Shown here: piece by piece, positions 18,836 to 28,546 of the stretch
Position numbering within the stretch: the first letter of the stretch is position 1
How the letters are laid out: each line of letters starts with the position of its first letter
From: Propionicimonas sp.
Lineage (GTDB): Bacteria; Actinomycetota; Actinomycetes; Propionibacteriales; Propionibacteriaceae
Reading direction: 5' to 3'
Assembly: GCA_013791955.1 (NCBI GenBank)
Contig: VMSW01000007.1
Coordinates: 744,001 to 808,000 of the forward strand
Length of the DNA stretch: 64,000 bases
Made by a program: the position numbers and the translations under genes
The notes under the pieces: model-generated
The model's database searches: none
The model's input: the letters and a program-made list of their open reading frames with translations, nothing else
Told to the model about the DNA's origin: nothing

Positions 18836-19564
18836 GTGGCGACAATGACCCTTACCCCTCATCAGAGGGCTGTCCGATCCTCGGTCGCGCTGAAGGCCTT
18901 GATGGCCCTCACGGGGCTGTTGCTGATCGGCTTCCTGCTGATGCACATGTTTGGCAACTTCAAGATGTTCCTCGGTGAGGAGGCCTTCAACCACTATGCA
19001 GGTTGGCTCAAAGGCGAGACTCCCGACGGTGGCATCCTCTACCCGATCCTGCCCGCTGGGGCGTTCATCTGGGTGTTCCGCACCGTGCTGGTGGCAGCGG
19101 TATTGCTGCACGTGTACTCCGCTCTCACCCTGTGGCAGCGCGCTAAGGCAGCGACGCCGTCGTCCTACCAGGCCAAGCGCACGCTTTCCCAGACCTATTC
19201 GGCGCGCACCATGCGCTGGGGCGGAGTGATCCTGGCTGGCGTGCTGATCTTCCACCTGGCTCAATTCACGGTGCACTCCGCGCTGACGGCTGGCTCCTTC
19301 GGAGCGACCTACGCCGACTCCCCGTACAAGATGTTCGTGGGCGAGTTCCAGCAGTGGTGGATGGTGGCCCTGTACGCGATCTGGATGGCGACGGTCGCCA
19401 TGCATGTCCGGCACGGCTTCTGGAGTGCGTTCGCGACCCTGGGGGCCAACACCAGCCCTAAGGCACAAACGGTGCTTAATGCCTGCGCGTGGGCGGCGGC
19501 GATCCTGCTCTACATCGGCTTCATCTTCGCGCCGGTGGCCGTACTCTTCGGATGGATTCACTGA
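18836..19564 (+). CDS. sdhC: Succinate dehydrogenase/fumarate reductase cytochrome b subunit
   Basis: This is the membrane anchor of complex II, 242 residues long with about five hydrophobic segments. Histidines in [25 protein letters not shown] and MHVRHGFW are candidate heme b ligands, as in the B-type two-heme enzymes of Bacillus and other actinobacteria. No separate sdhD is present. Such enzymes use menaquinone. GTG at 18836 is preferred, with AGGG eight bases upstream. GTG 18827 and ATG 18845 are in frame. The stop overlaps the sdhA start. Confidence 0.9.
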   Translation: MATMTLTPHQRAVRSSVALKALMALTGLLLIGFLLMHMFGNFKMFLGEEAFNHYAGWLKGETPDGGILYPILPAGAFIWVFRTVLVAAVLLHVYSALTLWQRAKAATPSSYQAKRTLSQTYSARTMRWGGVILAGVLIFHLAQFTVHSALTAGSFGATYADSPYKMFVGEFQQWWMVALYAIWMATVAMHVRHGFWSAFATLGANTSPKAQTVLNACAWAAAILLYIGFIFAPVAVLFGWIH

Positions 19565-21576
19565 TGGCTACGACTTCCAAGACCCTGCCCGGTGCCGACT
19601 TCTTCACCCTCGGTGCCGAAATCGCTGATACCAAGGCGCCCGCTGGCCCGATCGAGAAGAAGTGGTCACAGCGCAAGTTCGGCGCGAAGCTGGTTAACCC
19701 GGCCAACCGTCGCAAGATGACGGTGATCATCGTCGGAACCGGTCTCGCCGGTGGCGCGGCCGCTGCCTCGCTGGGCGAAGCCGGCTACAACGTGCTGAAC
19801 TTCTGCTACCAGGACAGCCCGCGCCGGGCGCACTCGATTGCAGCTCAGGGCGGCATCAATGCGGCCAAGAACTACCGCAACGACAACGACTCGGTGTACC
19901 GCCTGTTCTACGACACGGTGAAGGGTGGCGACTACCGGGCTCGGGAGACCAACGTTTACCGGCTCGCCGAGATCAGCGCGAACATCATCGATCAGTGTGT
20001 GGCTCAGGGCGTCCCGTTCGCACGTGAGTACAGCGGCCTGCTCGACAACCGCTCCTTCGGCGGCGTGCAGGTGCAGCGCACCTTCTACGCCCGCGGCCAG
20101 ACCGGTCAGCAGTTGCTGATCGGCGCCTACCAGGCCCTTGAGCGCCAGGTGGCGGCTGGCACGGTGAAGAACTACACCCGCAACGAGATGCTCGAAGTGA
20201 TCGTGGCGGACGGGCGTGCCCGCGGCATCGTCACCCGTGACCTGGTCACCGGCGAGATTGAGACCTATCTGGGCGATGCAGTGGTGTTGGCCACCGGCGG
20301 CTACGGAAACGTGTTCTACCTGTCGACCAACGCGATGGGTTCGAACGTGACCGCGGCCTGGCGCGCGCACCGCAAGGGCGCCTACATGGCCAACCCGTGC
20401 TACACCCAGATCCATCCGACCTGCATCCCGGTCCATGGCGACAGCCAATCCAAGCTCACCTTGATGAGTGAGTCGTTGCGAAACGACGGTCGGATTTGGG
20501 TGCCTAAGCGGGTCGAAGACTGCGATAAGGACCCGCGCGACATCGCCGAGGAGGACCGCGACTACTACCTGGAGCGGATCTACCCGTCCTTCGGCAACCT
20601 GGTGCCGCGTGATATCGCTTCGCGTCAGGCCAAGAACATGTGCGACGAAGGTCGCGGTGTCGGTCCGGCAGTCAAGGAGTTCGATCACGACGGCAACGAG
20701 GTGCATGTGCGTCGCGGTGTCTACCTGGACTTCGCTGAGGCCATCGAGCGCCTCGGCAAGGACGAGGTGGCAGCCCGTTACGGCAACCTCTTTGACATGT
20801 ACGCCCAGATCACCGGTGAGAAGCCGTACGAGGCGCCGATGCGGATCTACCCGGCGGTGCACTACGTGATGGGCGGGCTGTGGGTCGACTACGACCTGAT
20901 GAGCTCAATCCAGGGCCTGTATGTGGCCGGGGAAGCCAACTTCTCCGATCACGGCGCCAACCGGCTGGGCGCTTCGGCGCTGATGCAGGGCCTTGGGGAC
21001 GGCTACTTCGTCCTGCCGAACACCATCAACGACTACCTCGCCGATTCGGCCAAGTTCGACAAGATCGACGAGTCGCACCCGGCAGTAGTCGAGGCACTCG
21101 CCGACGTGAAGGGCCGGGTCGAGAAGCTGCTTGCCATTCAGGGCACCCGCTCGGTGGACTCTTTCCACAAGGAACTGGGTCACATCATGTGGGAGTACTG
21201 CGGCATGGAGCGCACTGAGGAAGGCCTGCAGATCGCGATCGCCAAGATCGACAAGCTGAACGAGGAGTTCTGGAGCAACGTCAAGGTCACCGGCGTGAAC
21301 GAGGACTTCAATCAGGCGCTGGAAAAGGCCGGCCGAGTGGCCGACTTCATCGAGTTGGGCCGGTTGCTGTGTGTCGATGCCCTGCATCGACGCGAGTCCT
21401 GCGGTGGGCATTTCCGGGCTGAGAGCCAGACCGAGGAAGGCGAAGCGCTTCGCGACGACGACCAGTTCCTCTATGCGGCTGCCTGGGAGTACACCGGCGA
21501 GGGTGCCAAGCCGGTGCTGCATAAGGAACCACTGGTCTATGAGGCCATCGAGCTGAAGCAACGGAGTTACAAGTGA
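19564..21576 (+). CDS. sdhA: Succinate dehydrogenase/fumarate reductase flavoprotein subunit
   Basis: This is the catalytic FAD subunit of complex II, which interconverts succinate and fumarate. The 670-residue protein has the dinucleotide motif [16 protein letters not shown] (about residues 57-72), the covalent FAD His region [18 protein letters not shown], and active-site segments [10 protein letters not shown] and [11 protein letters not shown]. The long form with extra N-terminal residues is typical of the B-type group. The start ATG lies within TGATG shared with sdhC, and the 3' end overlaps sdhB. Confidence 0.95.
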   Translation: MATTSKTLPGADFFTLGAEIADTKAPAGPIEKKWSQRKFGAKLVNPANRRKMTVIIVGTGLAGGAAAASLGEAGYNVLNFCYQDSPRRAHSIAAQGGINAAKNYRNDNDSVYRLFYDTVKGGDYRARETNVYRLAEISANIIDQCVAQGVPFAREYSGLLDNRSFGGVQVQRTFYARGQTGQQLLIGAYQALERQVAAGTVKNYTRNEMLEVIVADGRARGIVTRDLVTGEIETYLGDAVVLATGGYGNVFYLSTNAMGSNVTAAWRAHRKGAYMANPCYTQIHPTCIPVHGDSQSKLTLMSESLRNDGRIWVPKRVEDCDKDPRDIAEEDRDYYLERIYPSFGNLVPRDIASRQAKNMCDEGRGVGPAVKEFDHDGNEVHVRRGVYLDFAEAIERLGKDEVAARYGNLFDMYAQITGEKPYEAPMRIYPAVHYVMGGLWVDYDLMSSIQGLYVAGEANFSDHGANRLGASALMQGLGDGYFVLPNTINDYLADSAKFDKIDESHPAVVEALADVKGRVEKLLAIQGTRSVDSFHKELGHIMWEYCGMERTEEGLQIAIAKIDKLNEEFWSNVKVTGVNEDFNQALEKAGRVADFIELGRLLCVDALHRRESCGGHFRAESQTEEGEALRDDDQFLYAAAWEYTGEGAKPVLHKEPLVYEAIELKQRSYK

Positions 21577-22334
21577 ACATCACCCTGCGCGTATGGCGCC
21601 AAGCAAACGCCGCCTCACAGGGGCGGATGGTCACTTACCAGGTTCAGGACGTATCGGAAGACATGTCTTTCCTGGAGATGCTCGACCTGCTCAATGAGGA
21701 TCTCACCGTCAAGGGTGAAGAGCCGGTGGCCTTCGACCACGACTGCCGTGAGGGCATCTGCGGCATGTGTGGCGTCGTCATCAACGGCACGGCCCACGGG
21801 CGGGGCAACTCGCCGGTGGCCACCACTACTTGCCAGTTGCACATGCGGTCCTTCTCCGACGGTGCGGTCATCGACGTCGAGCCTTGGCGGGCTGGTTCCT
21901 TCCCAGTGATCAAGGACCTGGTCGTCAATCGGTCGGCCTTTGACCGGATCATCCAGGCTGGTGGCTTTGTGTCGGTGAGCACCGGTGCAGCCCCGGAGGC
22001 TCATGCCAATGCGGTCAGCAAGCTGAAGGCCGATCGGGCCTTCGACGCGGCCACCTGCATCGGTTGCGGTGCCTGCGTGGCCGCCTGCCCGAACCACTCC
22101 GGCATGCTGTTCGCTGCTGCCAAGATCACCCACCTGGCGATGCTTCCGCAAGGCCAGCCGGAGCGTCCGCTGCGGATCAAGAAGATGGTCGCTGCGCACG
22201 ACGAAGAGGGCTTCGGTGGTTGCACCAACATCGGCGAATGCGCCGCGGTGTGCCCCAAGGAGATTCCTCTGGACGTGATCGGCCAGCTCAACCGGGATCT
22301 GCTCGCCTCGCTGTTCAAGCGAGACGGCAAGTAG
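21573..22334 (+). CDS. sdhB: Succinate dehydrogenase/fumarate reductase iron-sulfur subunit
   Basis: This is the electron-transfer subunit of complex II, 253 residues long. The [2Fe-2S] ligands are C58, C63, C66 and C87. The C-terminal part has [12 protein letters not shown] and later [12 protein letters not shown] for the [4Fe-4S] and [3Fe-4S] clusters. The GTG start overlaps the sdhA stop (GTGA). Electrons pass from SdhA FAD through these clusters to menaquinone at SdhC. A strong terminator follows directly. Confidence 0.95.
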   Translation: MNITLRVWRQANAASQGRMVTYQVQDVSEDMSFLEMLDLLNEDLTVKGEEPVAFDHDCREGICGMCGVVINGTAHGRGNSPVATTTCQLHMRSFSDGAVIDVEPWRAGSFPVIKDLVVNRSAFDRIIQAGGFVSVSTGAAPEAHANAVSKLKADRAFDAATCIGCGACVAACPNHSGMLFAAAKITHLAMLPQGQPERPLRIKKMVAAHDEEGFGGCTNIGECAAVCPKEIPLDVIGQLNRDLLASLFKRDGK

Positions 22335-22343
22335 TTCAACCTC

Positions 22344-22382
22344 GAAGGCGGGCTCTGGAGATTGCTTCCAGAGCCCGCCTTC
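22344..22382 (+). terminator. Rho-independent terminator after sdhCAB
   Basis: A perfect 16-bp stem (22344-22359 with 22367-22382) encloses the loop GATTGCT and is followed by GTTGCTTT. This is the strongest intrinsic terminator in this part of the window. Confidence 0.88.
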
Positions 22383-22419
22383 GTTGCTTTAGTCTGCGTT
22401 GGTGAGCTCGGGAGGTGAA

Positions 22420-23133
22420 GTGGCCTACGAACGGTTGGACGCCGAGGCGGTCGCGATGACGGCGCATCGCCTGACCGATCGGATCAAGGCCCGTTTTCCG
22501 CAGCGCAATCTTGGGCAGGTGGCAGACCGCCTAGCCAGCATCACCGCTGAGGTTGAGCAGGCGACAGCTCGCTCAACCACGATGCGGGTGTTGCGGGGCA
22601 CCGGCGTGGTCCTGATCGCAGTCCTGGTCGTGTTGGCGGTCATTTCCCTGGCCGCGCTGGCTGTCGAACTGGTGAGCAACACTGGATCCACCCTCGGCTG
22701 GCTTCAGGCCATCGAGACCACGGTCAATGACCTGGTGTTCGGCGGCATCGCCGTGGCCTTCTTGTGGTTGCTGCCGGCCCGAGTGGAGCGGCGCCGGATC
22801 CTCGCGGAGTTGCATCGACTGCGATCACTTGCGCACGTGATTGACATGCACCAGCTCACTAAGGACCCGGAGCGGTTCGCCGCCGACTATGAGCGCACCG
22901 AGCAGTCGGTACGAGTGGGGCTGGAAGCCCACGAAGTGGGCAACTACCTGGAGTACTGCTCGGAGCTGTTGTCATTGGTAGCCAAGACCGCTGCGCTGTA
23001 TGCGGAGCGGACTACCGACGGTGCCGTGCTGGCGACGATTTCCGACATTGAGAACCTCACCAACTCGATGTCGCGCAAGATCTGGCAGAAGCTGGCGCTG
23101 CTGCCTCGTGAAACGGCCGCCGGGCTGAGCTGA
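22420..23133 (+). CDS. Putative two-TM membrane protein of unknown function
   Basis: The 237-residue product was not recognised. An N-terminal helical stretch precedes a transmembrane segment (VVLIAVLVVLAVISLAALAV), then a second hydrophobic segment (LVFGGIAVAFLWLLPA), then a helical cytoplasmic tail with no obvious motif. The architecture resembles small coiled-coil membrane proteins of unknown role. GTG at 22420 is preferred for its GGGAGG ribosome binding site. The gene is flanked by the sdh terminator and rplS. Confidence 0.6.
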   Translation: MAYERLDAEAVAMTAHRLTDRIKARFPQRNLGQVADRLASITAEVEQATARSTTMRVLRGTGVVLIAVLVVLAVISLAALAVELVSNTGSTLGWLQAIETTVNDLVFGGIAVAFLWLLPARVERRRILAELHRLRSLAHVIDMHQLTKDPERFAADYERTEQSVRVGLEAHEVGNYLEYCSELLSLVAKTAALYAERTTDGAVLATISDIENLTNSMSRKIWQKLALLPRETAAGLS

Positions 23134-23267
23134 GGCGATTTCCCCAGCCGCCTGCGATATGGCAAACTTGGCTGTCGTTGTGCTGAGCGTGCTCCTGCCA
23201 CAGGGGGAAGGCGTGCTCACCCAGATTCAAAGCGAACGAAGTGGCCTGTGGCACTGGCGAGGAAACC

Positions 23268-23618
23268 ATGAATAAGTTGGTAGAGCAGGTCGGCGCGGCC
23301 GGGCTTCGAGACGATATGCCCGACTTCCGTCCCGGCGATCAGGTGCGCGTTCACGTGCGCGTGGTCGAGGGCACCCGCTCCCGTATTCAGGTCTTCGCAG
23401 GTGCGGTCATCGGCCGCAACGGCTCGGGCATCACCGAGGCGTTCACCGTCCGCAAGGTCAGCTTCGGTACCGGTGTCGAGCGCACCTTCCCGCTGCACAG
23501 CCCGATCATCGAGAAGATTGAGGTCGAGCGGTTCGGAGACGTGCGGCGCGCCAAGCTTTACTACCTTCGTGGTCTGCGCGGCAAAGCTGCAAAGATCAAG
23601 GAGAAGCGCGACCGCTGA
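23268..23618 (+). CDS. rplS: 50S ribosomal protein L19
   Basis: L19 sits at the interface of the two ribosomal subunits. The 116-residue protein has the conserved [15 protein letters not shown] segment, the [20 protein letters not shown] motif, and [17 protein letters not shown] near the C-terminus. The ATG at 23268 has GAGGAAA upstream. In related genomes rplS follows trmD directly, so the intervening sdh genes look like an insertion or rearrangement. Confidence 0.95.
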   Translation: MNKLVEQVGAAGLRDDMPDFRPGDQVRVHVRVVEGTRSRIQVFAGAVIGRNGSGITEAFTVRKVSFGTGVERTFPLHSPIIEKIEVERFGDVRRAKLYYLRGLRGKAAKIKEKRDR

Positions 23619-23675
23619 CGGTTCGCGCTGTAGCGCGGGCAAGAAATGCTGCAGCATGGCCGAGAGGGGACGTAA

Positions 23676-24452
23676 GTGAGCGGTCGAGAGCGGAGTTCTG
23701 GCTCTGCCGGAACATCCAGCAGCAGCCCGATGCTCGCTTGGCTCCGTGAGATCACCATCGTCGTCATCGGCGCGCTGGTCGCCTCCACGCTGTTGCGCCT
23801 GTTCGTGGCGCAGATGTTCGTGATTCCGTCTTCCTCGATGGAGAACACCCTGCTAATCGGCGACCGCGTAGCGGTGCAGAAGATTGTGCCCTTCCAGCGT
23901 GGTGATGTCGTGGTCTTCCGCGATTCGCTCGGCTGGCTGGGCGCAGCTCCTCCCGAGGAGAAGATCGGGCAGAAGGTGCTCATCTTCATCGGGCTGGCTC
24001 CAGATGAGAGCGCCAATCACCTGATCAAGCGAGTGGTGGGCATCCCCGGTGACCACGTGACCTGCTGTGACGCCCAGGGACGGGTGACGGTGAATGGCGT
24101 CGCCCTGAACGAGGCGGAGTATCTCTACGTCGATCCGATCACCGGCCGTCGGGCCGACCCTTCTTCAAGGTCTTTTGACGTGGTCGTCCCAGCTGGCACC
24201 GTGTTCGTGATGGGGGATCACCGCAACGCCTCCCAGGATTCGCGCTGTCACATTGGCGAGGAGGTGCCAGGTAAGCCCGAGGGCTACCAGGCCTTCGTGC
24301 CCATCAGTGACATCGTGGGCACCGCGGTTGCAGTGGTGTATCCCTTCGGGCGCTTCCACGGGCTAGTGCGACCAGCCACCTACCAAAACCTTCCCGCTCC
24401 CGCCGCGGCCCCTAAGGACCCGGTGATCAAGGGAGATCGGGTCACCTGCTAG
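23676..24452 (+). CDS. lepB: Signal peptidase I (Ser/Lys type)
   Basis: LepB cleaves signal peptides from Sec- and Tat-exported proteins on the outer face of the membrane. The 258-residue protein has one N-terminal transmembrane segment, catalytic S54 in IPSSSME, catalytic K118 in HLIKRVVG, and the GDHRNASQDSR box. It is the housekeeping Ser/Lys type, distinct from the Ser/His SipW-like enzyme at 57436. GTG at 23676 follows GAGAGGGGA. rnhB starts three bases after its stop. Confidence 0.94.
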   Translation: MSGRERSSGSAGTSSSSPMLAWLREITIVVIGALVASTLLRLFVAQMFVIPSSSMENTLLIGDRVAVQKIVPFQRGDVVVFRDSLGWLGAAPPEEKIGQKVLIFIGLAPDESANHLIKRVVGIPGDHVTCCDAQGRVTVNGVALNEAEYLYVDPITGRRADPSSRSFDVVVPAGTVFVMGDHRNASQDSRCHIGEEVPGKPEGYQAFVPISDIVGTAVAVVYPFGRFHGLVRPATYQNLPAPAAAPKDPVIKGDRVTC

Positions 24453-24455
24453 GCG

Positions 24456-25103
24456 ATGACCGTCACCGTACGTCCGGGATCGGGCATCTACGGCTACGAG
24501 CAAGCATTGCGGCGTGGCGGCTTTGACCTGATCGGGGGAGCCGACGAGGCCGGTCGAGGCGCCTGCGCTGGGCCCTTGGTGGCCGGTGCGGTGATTCTTC
24601 GTCCAGGCCGATCGGGTCGCATTGATGGGCTGGCTGATTCAAAACTGCTGTCGCCCAAACAGCGGGACCGGATCTATGAAGTGATCCTTTCCCGGGCGTT
24701 GGCCTGGTCAGTGGTAGCCATCGATCCGGCCGAATGCGACCAGCTAGGAATGCATCAGGCGAACCTGACCGCGTTGCGGCGGGCACTGGCCAGCCTCAGC
24801 CCGCAGCCGGACTTCGTCCTGACCGACGGCTTCAGCGTTGACGGTTTGCCCTCGCCAAGCCTGTCGATGTGGAAGGGCGATCGGGTGGCAGCGTGTGTGT
24901 CTGCTGCCTCAGTGGTGGCGAAGGTCACCCGGGACCGGATCATGACTGACTGGCACCAGCGCTACCCGGAGTACGCCCTGGATATTCACAAGGGCTACTG
25001 CACGGTGCTGCACCAGGAGCGACTGGAGCAACACGGGCCCAGCGTTATCCACCGACAGTGCTTCGAGAACGTCAGACGAGCGGGTAAGGTGAGGCCGAAA
25101 TGA
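24456..25103 (+). CDS. rnhB: Ribonuclease HII
   Basis: RNase HII removes ribonucleotides misincorporated in DNA and cleaves RNA-DNA hybrids. The 215-residue protein shows ADEAGRGACAGPLVAGAV, in which D and E are metal ligands, and later aspartates in DGFSVDG and the KVTRDRIM segment. The start has no separate promoter and lies close behind lepB. Its stop overlaps the next gene (ATGA). Confidence 0.94.
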   Translation: MTVTVRPGSGIYGYEQALRRGGFDLIGGADEAGRGACAGPLVAGAVILRPGRSGRIDGLADSKLLSPKQRDRIYEVILSRALAWSVVAIDPAECDQLGMHQANLTALRRALASLSPQPDFVLTDGFSVDGLPSPSLSMWKGDRVAACVSAASVVAKVTRDRIMTDWHQRYPEYALDIHKGYCTVLHQERLEQHGPSVIHRQCFENVRRAGKVRPK

Positions 25104-25411
25104 GCGCCGAAGACTTGGAGCAGTACGAGTCGGATCTCGAGCTGCAGCTGTACAAGGAATACAAGGACGTCGTCGGGATCTTCACCTACGCGGTCGAGAC
25201 CGAGCGTCGTTTCTACCTGTGCAACGCGGTCGACCTGAAGGTCCGCACCGAGGGTGGCGATGTCTACTACGAGGTATCGATGGCTGATGCCTGGGTGTGG
25301 GACATGTACCGTCCGGCTCGGTTCGTGAAGAGCGCGAAGGTGCTCACCTTCCGCGACGTGTCGATCGAGGAGATCGTCCACAACGACCTGAAGGTTCCCG
25401 ACGGCTTGTGA
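25100..25411 (+). CDS. DUF2469 family protein
   Basis: This 103-residue protein belongs to the actinobacteria-specific DUF2469 family, which regularly follows rnhB. The sequence YESDLELQLYKEYKDVVGIF and YYEVSMADAWVWDMYRP are its recognisable blocks. No biochemical role is established. The ATG overlaps the rnhB stop, implying co-translation. Confidence 0.85.
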   Translation: MSAEDLEQYESDLELQLYKEYKDVVGIFTYAVETERRFYLCNAVDLKVRTEGGDVYYEVSMADAWVWDMYRPARFVKSAKVLTFRDVSIEEIVHNDLKVPDGL

Positions 25412-25518
25412 GTCCTGCCGTTTGCCTGTGGATGAGCCGATGGACTGATCCACACCCACCGCTTTGCTGAACACTTCCCTGGTGGCCTGCCCATAGTCAC
25501 CACTGGAGGTGGTTGGCT

Positions 25519-25881
25519 GTGGACAAAGCTCAGGTCTGGCATGCGGGGGAGGACGTCGCGGCAGAGCACCTGGCCGGGCTGGGTTGGCGCATTGTGGAGC
25601 GAAACTGGCGCTGTCGTGCCGGTGAGCTGGACATCATCGCGATCGAACCTGGTCCAGAGCCGGTAGTGGTGTTCTGCGAAGTCAAAACCCGACGCGGTAC
25701 GGCCTTCGGTCAACCAGTGGAGGCCATCACGAGGGCCAAGCTGGCCAAATTGCGGGAGTTGTCCCTGCTCTGGTTGCGGGCAGCCGGGCACACCGGTGCG
25801 AACCTTCGAATCGACGCGATCGGCGTACTGCTCTCTCAACACGGTCCGGCTTTGGTGGATCACCGACGAGGGATCTGCTGA
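25519..25881 (+). CDS. YraN family endonuclease-fold protein
   Basis: This 120-residue protein is a member of UPF0102/YraN, a restriction-endonuclease-like fold of uncertain role. The core motifs are GELDIIAIE and VFCEVKTRRG, matching the D-x(n)-E-x-K nuclease pattern. GTG at 25519 is preferred, with GGAGGT eight bases upstream. A TTG at 25513 is too close to it. Its stop overlaps the start of comM, the usual order (yraN-comM-dprA) in actinobacteria. Confidence 0.88.
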   Translation: MDKAQVWHAGEDVAAEHLAGLGWRIVERNWRCRAGELDIIAIEPGPEPVVVFCEVKTRRGTAFGQPVEAITRAKLAKLRELSLLWLRAAGHTGANLRIDAIGVLLSQHGPALVDHRRGIC

Positions 25882-27413
25882 TGCGGCAGGCGAAGTCGTT
25901 CTCGGTCGCCCTGGTGGGGGTTGAAGGAGCCGTGATCGAGGTGGAGGCGGCCATCAGTTCTGGTCTGCCCCGGACCACGATGGTCGGGCTGCCGGACGCT
26001 GCGCTGAAGGAAGCTAGAGATCGCTGCCGAGCGGCGATGAGCGCGGTGGGTCCGGGCTGGCCAACAGGTCCAGTCACGATCAACCTCTCCCCGGCGACTC
26101 TGCCCAAGGCCGGTTCTCACTACGACCTGAGCATTGCCGCTGCCGTGGCCGCAGCAAAGGGAACCTTTGATCCGCGGGCGCTTGAGGGCGTGGTGCTGTT
26201 CGGGGAGCTTGGCTTGGGCGGCCGAGTCAGAGGAGTGCGCGGGCTGCTGCCCGCACTGCTGACGGCGGTGGCGAAGGGCTTCACCCGGGCTGTCGTGCCT
26301 GCTGAGCAGCTTCGGGAGGCCACGCTGATTACGGGGCTGAGTGTCTACGGGGTGGGCGATCTCGCCGAGCTGTTCGACGTGCTGGCCGGTGGGGGCGGTG
26401 CTGCGATGCCGGCGCCAGGGGCAGCGGAGGTTGATGATCGACGCCGTCCCGATCTCGCCGATGTAGCTGGCCAAGAGGAAGCCAAGTGGGCATTGGAGGT
26501 GGCTGCGGCCGGTCGGCACCATCTCTACCTGCATGGGCCACCCGGAGTTGGCAAGACGCTGTTGGCTGAGCGCCTGGCCTCGATCCTGCCCGACCTAACC
26601 GAAGCCGAGTCGTTGGAGGTCTCGGCCATCCATTCGCTGTGCGGAATCAATCTGGATGACGGGCTGGTGCGCCGCCCTCCCTATGCCGACCCGCATCACT
26701 CGGCTTCCCTGGCGAGTCTGGTTGGCGGCGGCGCGCGAGTCGCGATGCCTGGGGCAATCTCCCGGGCCCACCGGGGGGTGCTCTTTCTGGACGAGGCGCC
26801 GGAGTTCCCACCCCGGGCCATGGACGCGCTGCGGGTGCCCCTGGAGTCTGGGCGGGTCGTGCTGGCGCGTTCGGAGTCCACGGCGGTGTATCCGGCGAGG
26901 TTCCAGCTCGTGATGGCAGCCAATCCCTGCCCGTGTGGGATGGCCGGGACGCCGGGGGCCGATTGCCGGTGTCCACCCATGGCGGTGCGGCGCTACGCGT
27001 CCCGGGTATCGGGACCGGTCTTGGACCGGGTGGATATTCACCAGCGGCTGCGGCCAGTGCGCAGCGCGTTGCTGTCGTCCGCCGACTCAGTGGGGGAGTC
27101 AAGCGCTGCGGTCGCCGACCGGGTGGCGGCGGCCCGGGATCGGCAGCGGCATCGGTTGAGCCCACTCGGTTGGAGCACCAATGCTGAAGTGCCAGGGCCA
27201 GTACTACGAAAACACCTGCCGGCACCTGTCGGCGCCGAGCTGATCACCCGGGCACTGGTGCGGGGGCAACTCTCGGCCCGTGGCGTTGACAAGGTACTGC
27301 GGCTGGCCTGGACAGTGGCGGACCTGGCTGGGGCGCCGTCACCGACTGTTGATCATCTACACACCGCGTTGGCGATGCGGCGCGGAGAAGACGGAGCGGG
27401 GGGATCACATTGA
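25881..27413 (+). CDS. comM: YifB/ComM family Mg-chelatase-like AAA+ ATPase
   Basis: ComM is an AAA+ helicase that promotes branch migration during natural transformation. The 510-residue protein has an N-terminal Lon-type substrate domain, Walker A GPPGVGKT (residues 219-226), a Walker B FLDEAPEF, and a sensor-like NPCPCG motif. The start overlaps yraN and the stop overlaps dprA (TTGA). Proteins of this family were formerly annotated as competence Mg-chelatases, and no chelatase activity is implied. Confidence 0.92.
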   Translation: MRQAKSFSVALVGVEGAVIEVEAAISSGLPRTTMVGLPDAALKEARDRCRAAMSAVGPGWPTGPVTINLSPATLPKAGSHYDLSIAAAVAAAKGTFDPRALEGVVLFGELGLGGRVRGVRGLLPALLTAVAKGFTRAVVPAEQLREATLITGLSVYGVGDLAELFDVLAGGGGAAMPAPGAAEVDDRRRPDLADVAGQEEAKWALEVAAAGRHHLYLHGPPGVGKTLLAERLASILPDLTEAESLEVSAIHSLCGINLDDGLVRRPPYADPHHSASLASLVGGGARVAMPGAISRAHRGVLFLDEAPEFPPRAMDALRVPLESGRVVLARSESTAVYPARFQLVMAANPCPCGMAGTPGADCRCPPMAVRRYASRVSGPVLDRVDIHQRLRPVRSALLSSADSVGESSAAVADRVAAARDRQRHRLSPLGWSTNAEVPGPVLRKHLPAPVGAELITRALVRGQLSARGVDKVLRLAWTVADLAGAPSPTVDHLHTALAMRRGEDGAGGSH

Positions 27414-28546
27414 CCGACGAACGGACGGCGCGGATGTGCCTGGCAGCGGTGGTGGAGCCCGGGCACCGAGCGGTCGGCGAGGCGGTGGCCGAGTTTGGCG
27501 CCGAAGCGGTTTGGGCCGGTTTGGCCGCCGCGGGTGGGAGCAGCCCGCTAGAACGGCGCGCCCAGACCATCGTCCCCGAAGACCTCGTCGCCCACACCCG
27601 GGTAGCGGGGCAGCGCTTCGTCATCCCCGGCGATGAGGAGTGGCCCGCAGGGATGTCCGGATTGGCCGAGTGTGAACCGGTGCAACAGTTGGGTGGTGGG
27701 CCGCTGGGGCTTTGGGTGTCCGGTGCCGGGCGGCTGGGCGAACTCACCGCAAAGGCGGTGGCCATTGTGGGGTCGAGGGCCTCAACTGCCTACGGTGATC
27801 GAGTGGCTGCCGACTTCGCTGCCGAGCTCTCCGAAGCTGGCCGAACCGTGGTTTCCGGCGGCGCCTATGGCATCGATGCGGCCGCGCATCGTGGCGCGCT
27901 GGCGGGCCGCACCCCGACGGTGGCGGTCCAGGCCGGCGGATTGGATCAGCCTTACCCGAGTGGGCACGCCAAGTTGTTCTCCCGAATCGCCGAAGCCGGT
28001 GTGGTGGTCGGTGAGTTGGCGCCAGGAGAGCACCCGACCCGGGTGCGCTTTCTGGCCAGAAACCGGCTGATTGCTGCGATGTCTGAAGGGACGGTGATGG
28101 TGGAGGCGGCGGCCCGTTCGGGGGCGCGCAATACCGTCACCTGGGCCAATGCCTTGCGGCGACTGGTGATGGCAGTGCCGGGTCCGGTCACCAGTGCCAA
28201 CTCGGTCACGCCACATCGGTTGATCCGTGAGGCGGAGGCGACCCTGGTGAGTTCCCCGGCAGAGGTCTTGGAGTTGCTCTCGCCGCTTGGCGGGGACTTC
28301 CGGCAGCCGCGTGGTGAACATCGCCCCACCGACGATTTGGCCGCTGATGAGCTAAGGCTGTTCGAGGCAATCCCTGCTCGCGGGGCGCTGAGCGCGGGGG
28401 AGCTGGCGTTGAAGGCTGGATTGGCCATGCCAACTTGCCTGGCCCTGCTCAGCAGGCTCGCCGAGCAGGGCTTCATCAGCCAGGACGCGGAGTCGAACTG
28501 GCGCCTGCCTGCGCGACTTCGCAAGGACCGGCGAGCCTCGGAGTAG
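27410..28546 (+). CDS. dprA: DNA processing protein DprA
   Basis: DprA loads RecA onto incoming single-stranded DNA during transformation. The 378-residue protein contains a Rossmann-fold core with AIVGSRASTAYGDRVA, GGAYGIDAAAHRGAL and RFLARNRLIAAMS, followed by a C-terminal winged-helix-like DprA_C domain ending in FISQDAESNWRL. The TTG start overlaps the comM stop. Together with comM and yraN it forms a competence-related group, although no comEA/comEC genes are in the window. Confidence 0.93.
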   Translation: MTDERTARMCLAAVVEPGHRAVGEAVAEFGAEAVWAGLAAAGGSSPLERRAQTIVPEDLVAHTRVAGQRFVIPGDEEWPAGMSGLAECEPVQQLGGGPLGLWVSGAGRLGELTAKAVAIVGSRASTAYGDRVAADFAAELSEAGRTVVSGGAYGIDAAAHRGALAGRTPTVAVQAGGLDQPYPSGHAKLFSRIAEAGVVVGELAPGEHPTRVRFLARNRLIAAMSEGTVMVEAAARSGARNTVTWANALRRLVMAVPGPVTSANSVTPHRLIREAEATLVSSPAEVLELLSPLGGDFRQPRGEHRPTDDLAADELRLFEAIPARGALSAGELALKAGLAMPTCLALLSRLAEQGFISQDAESNWRLPARLRKDRRASE

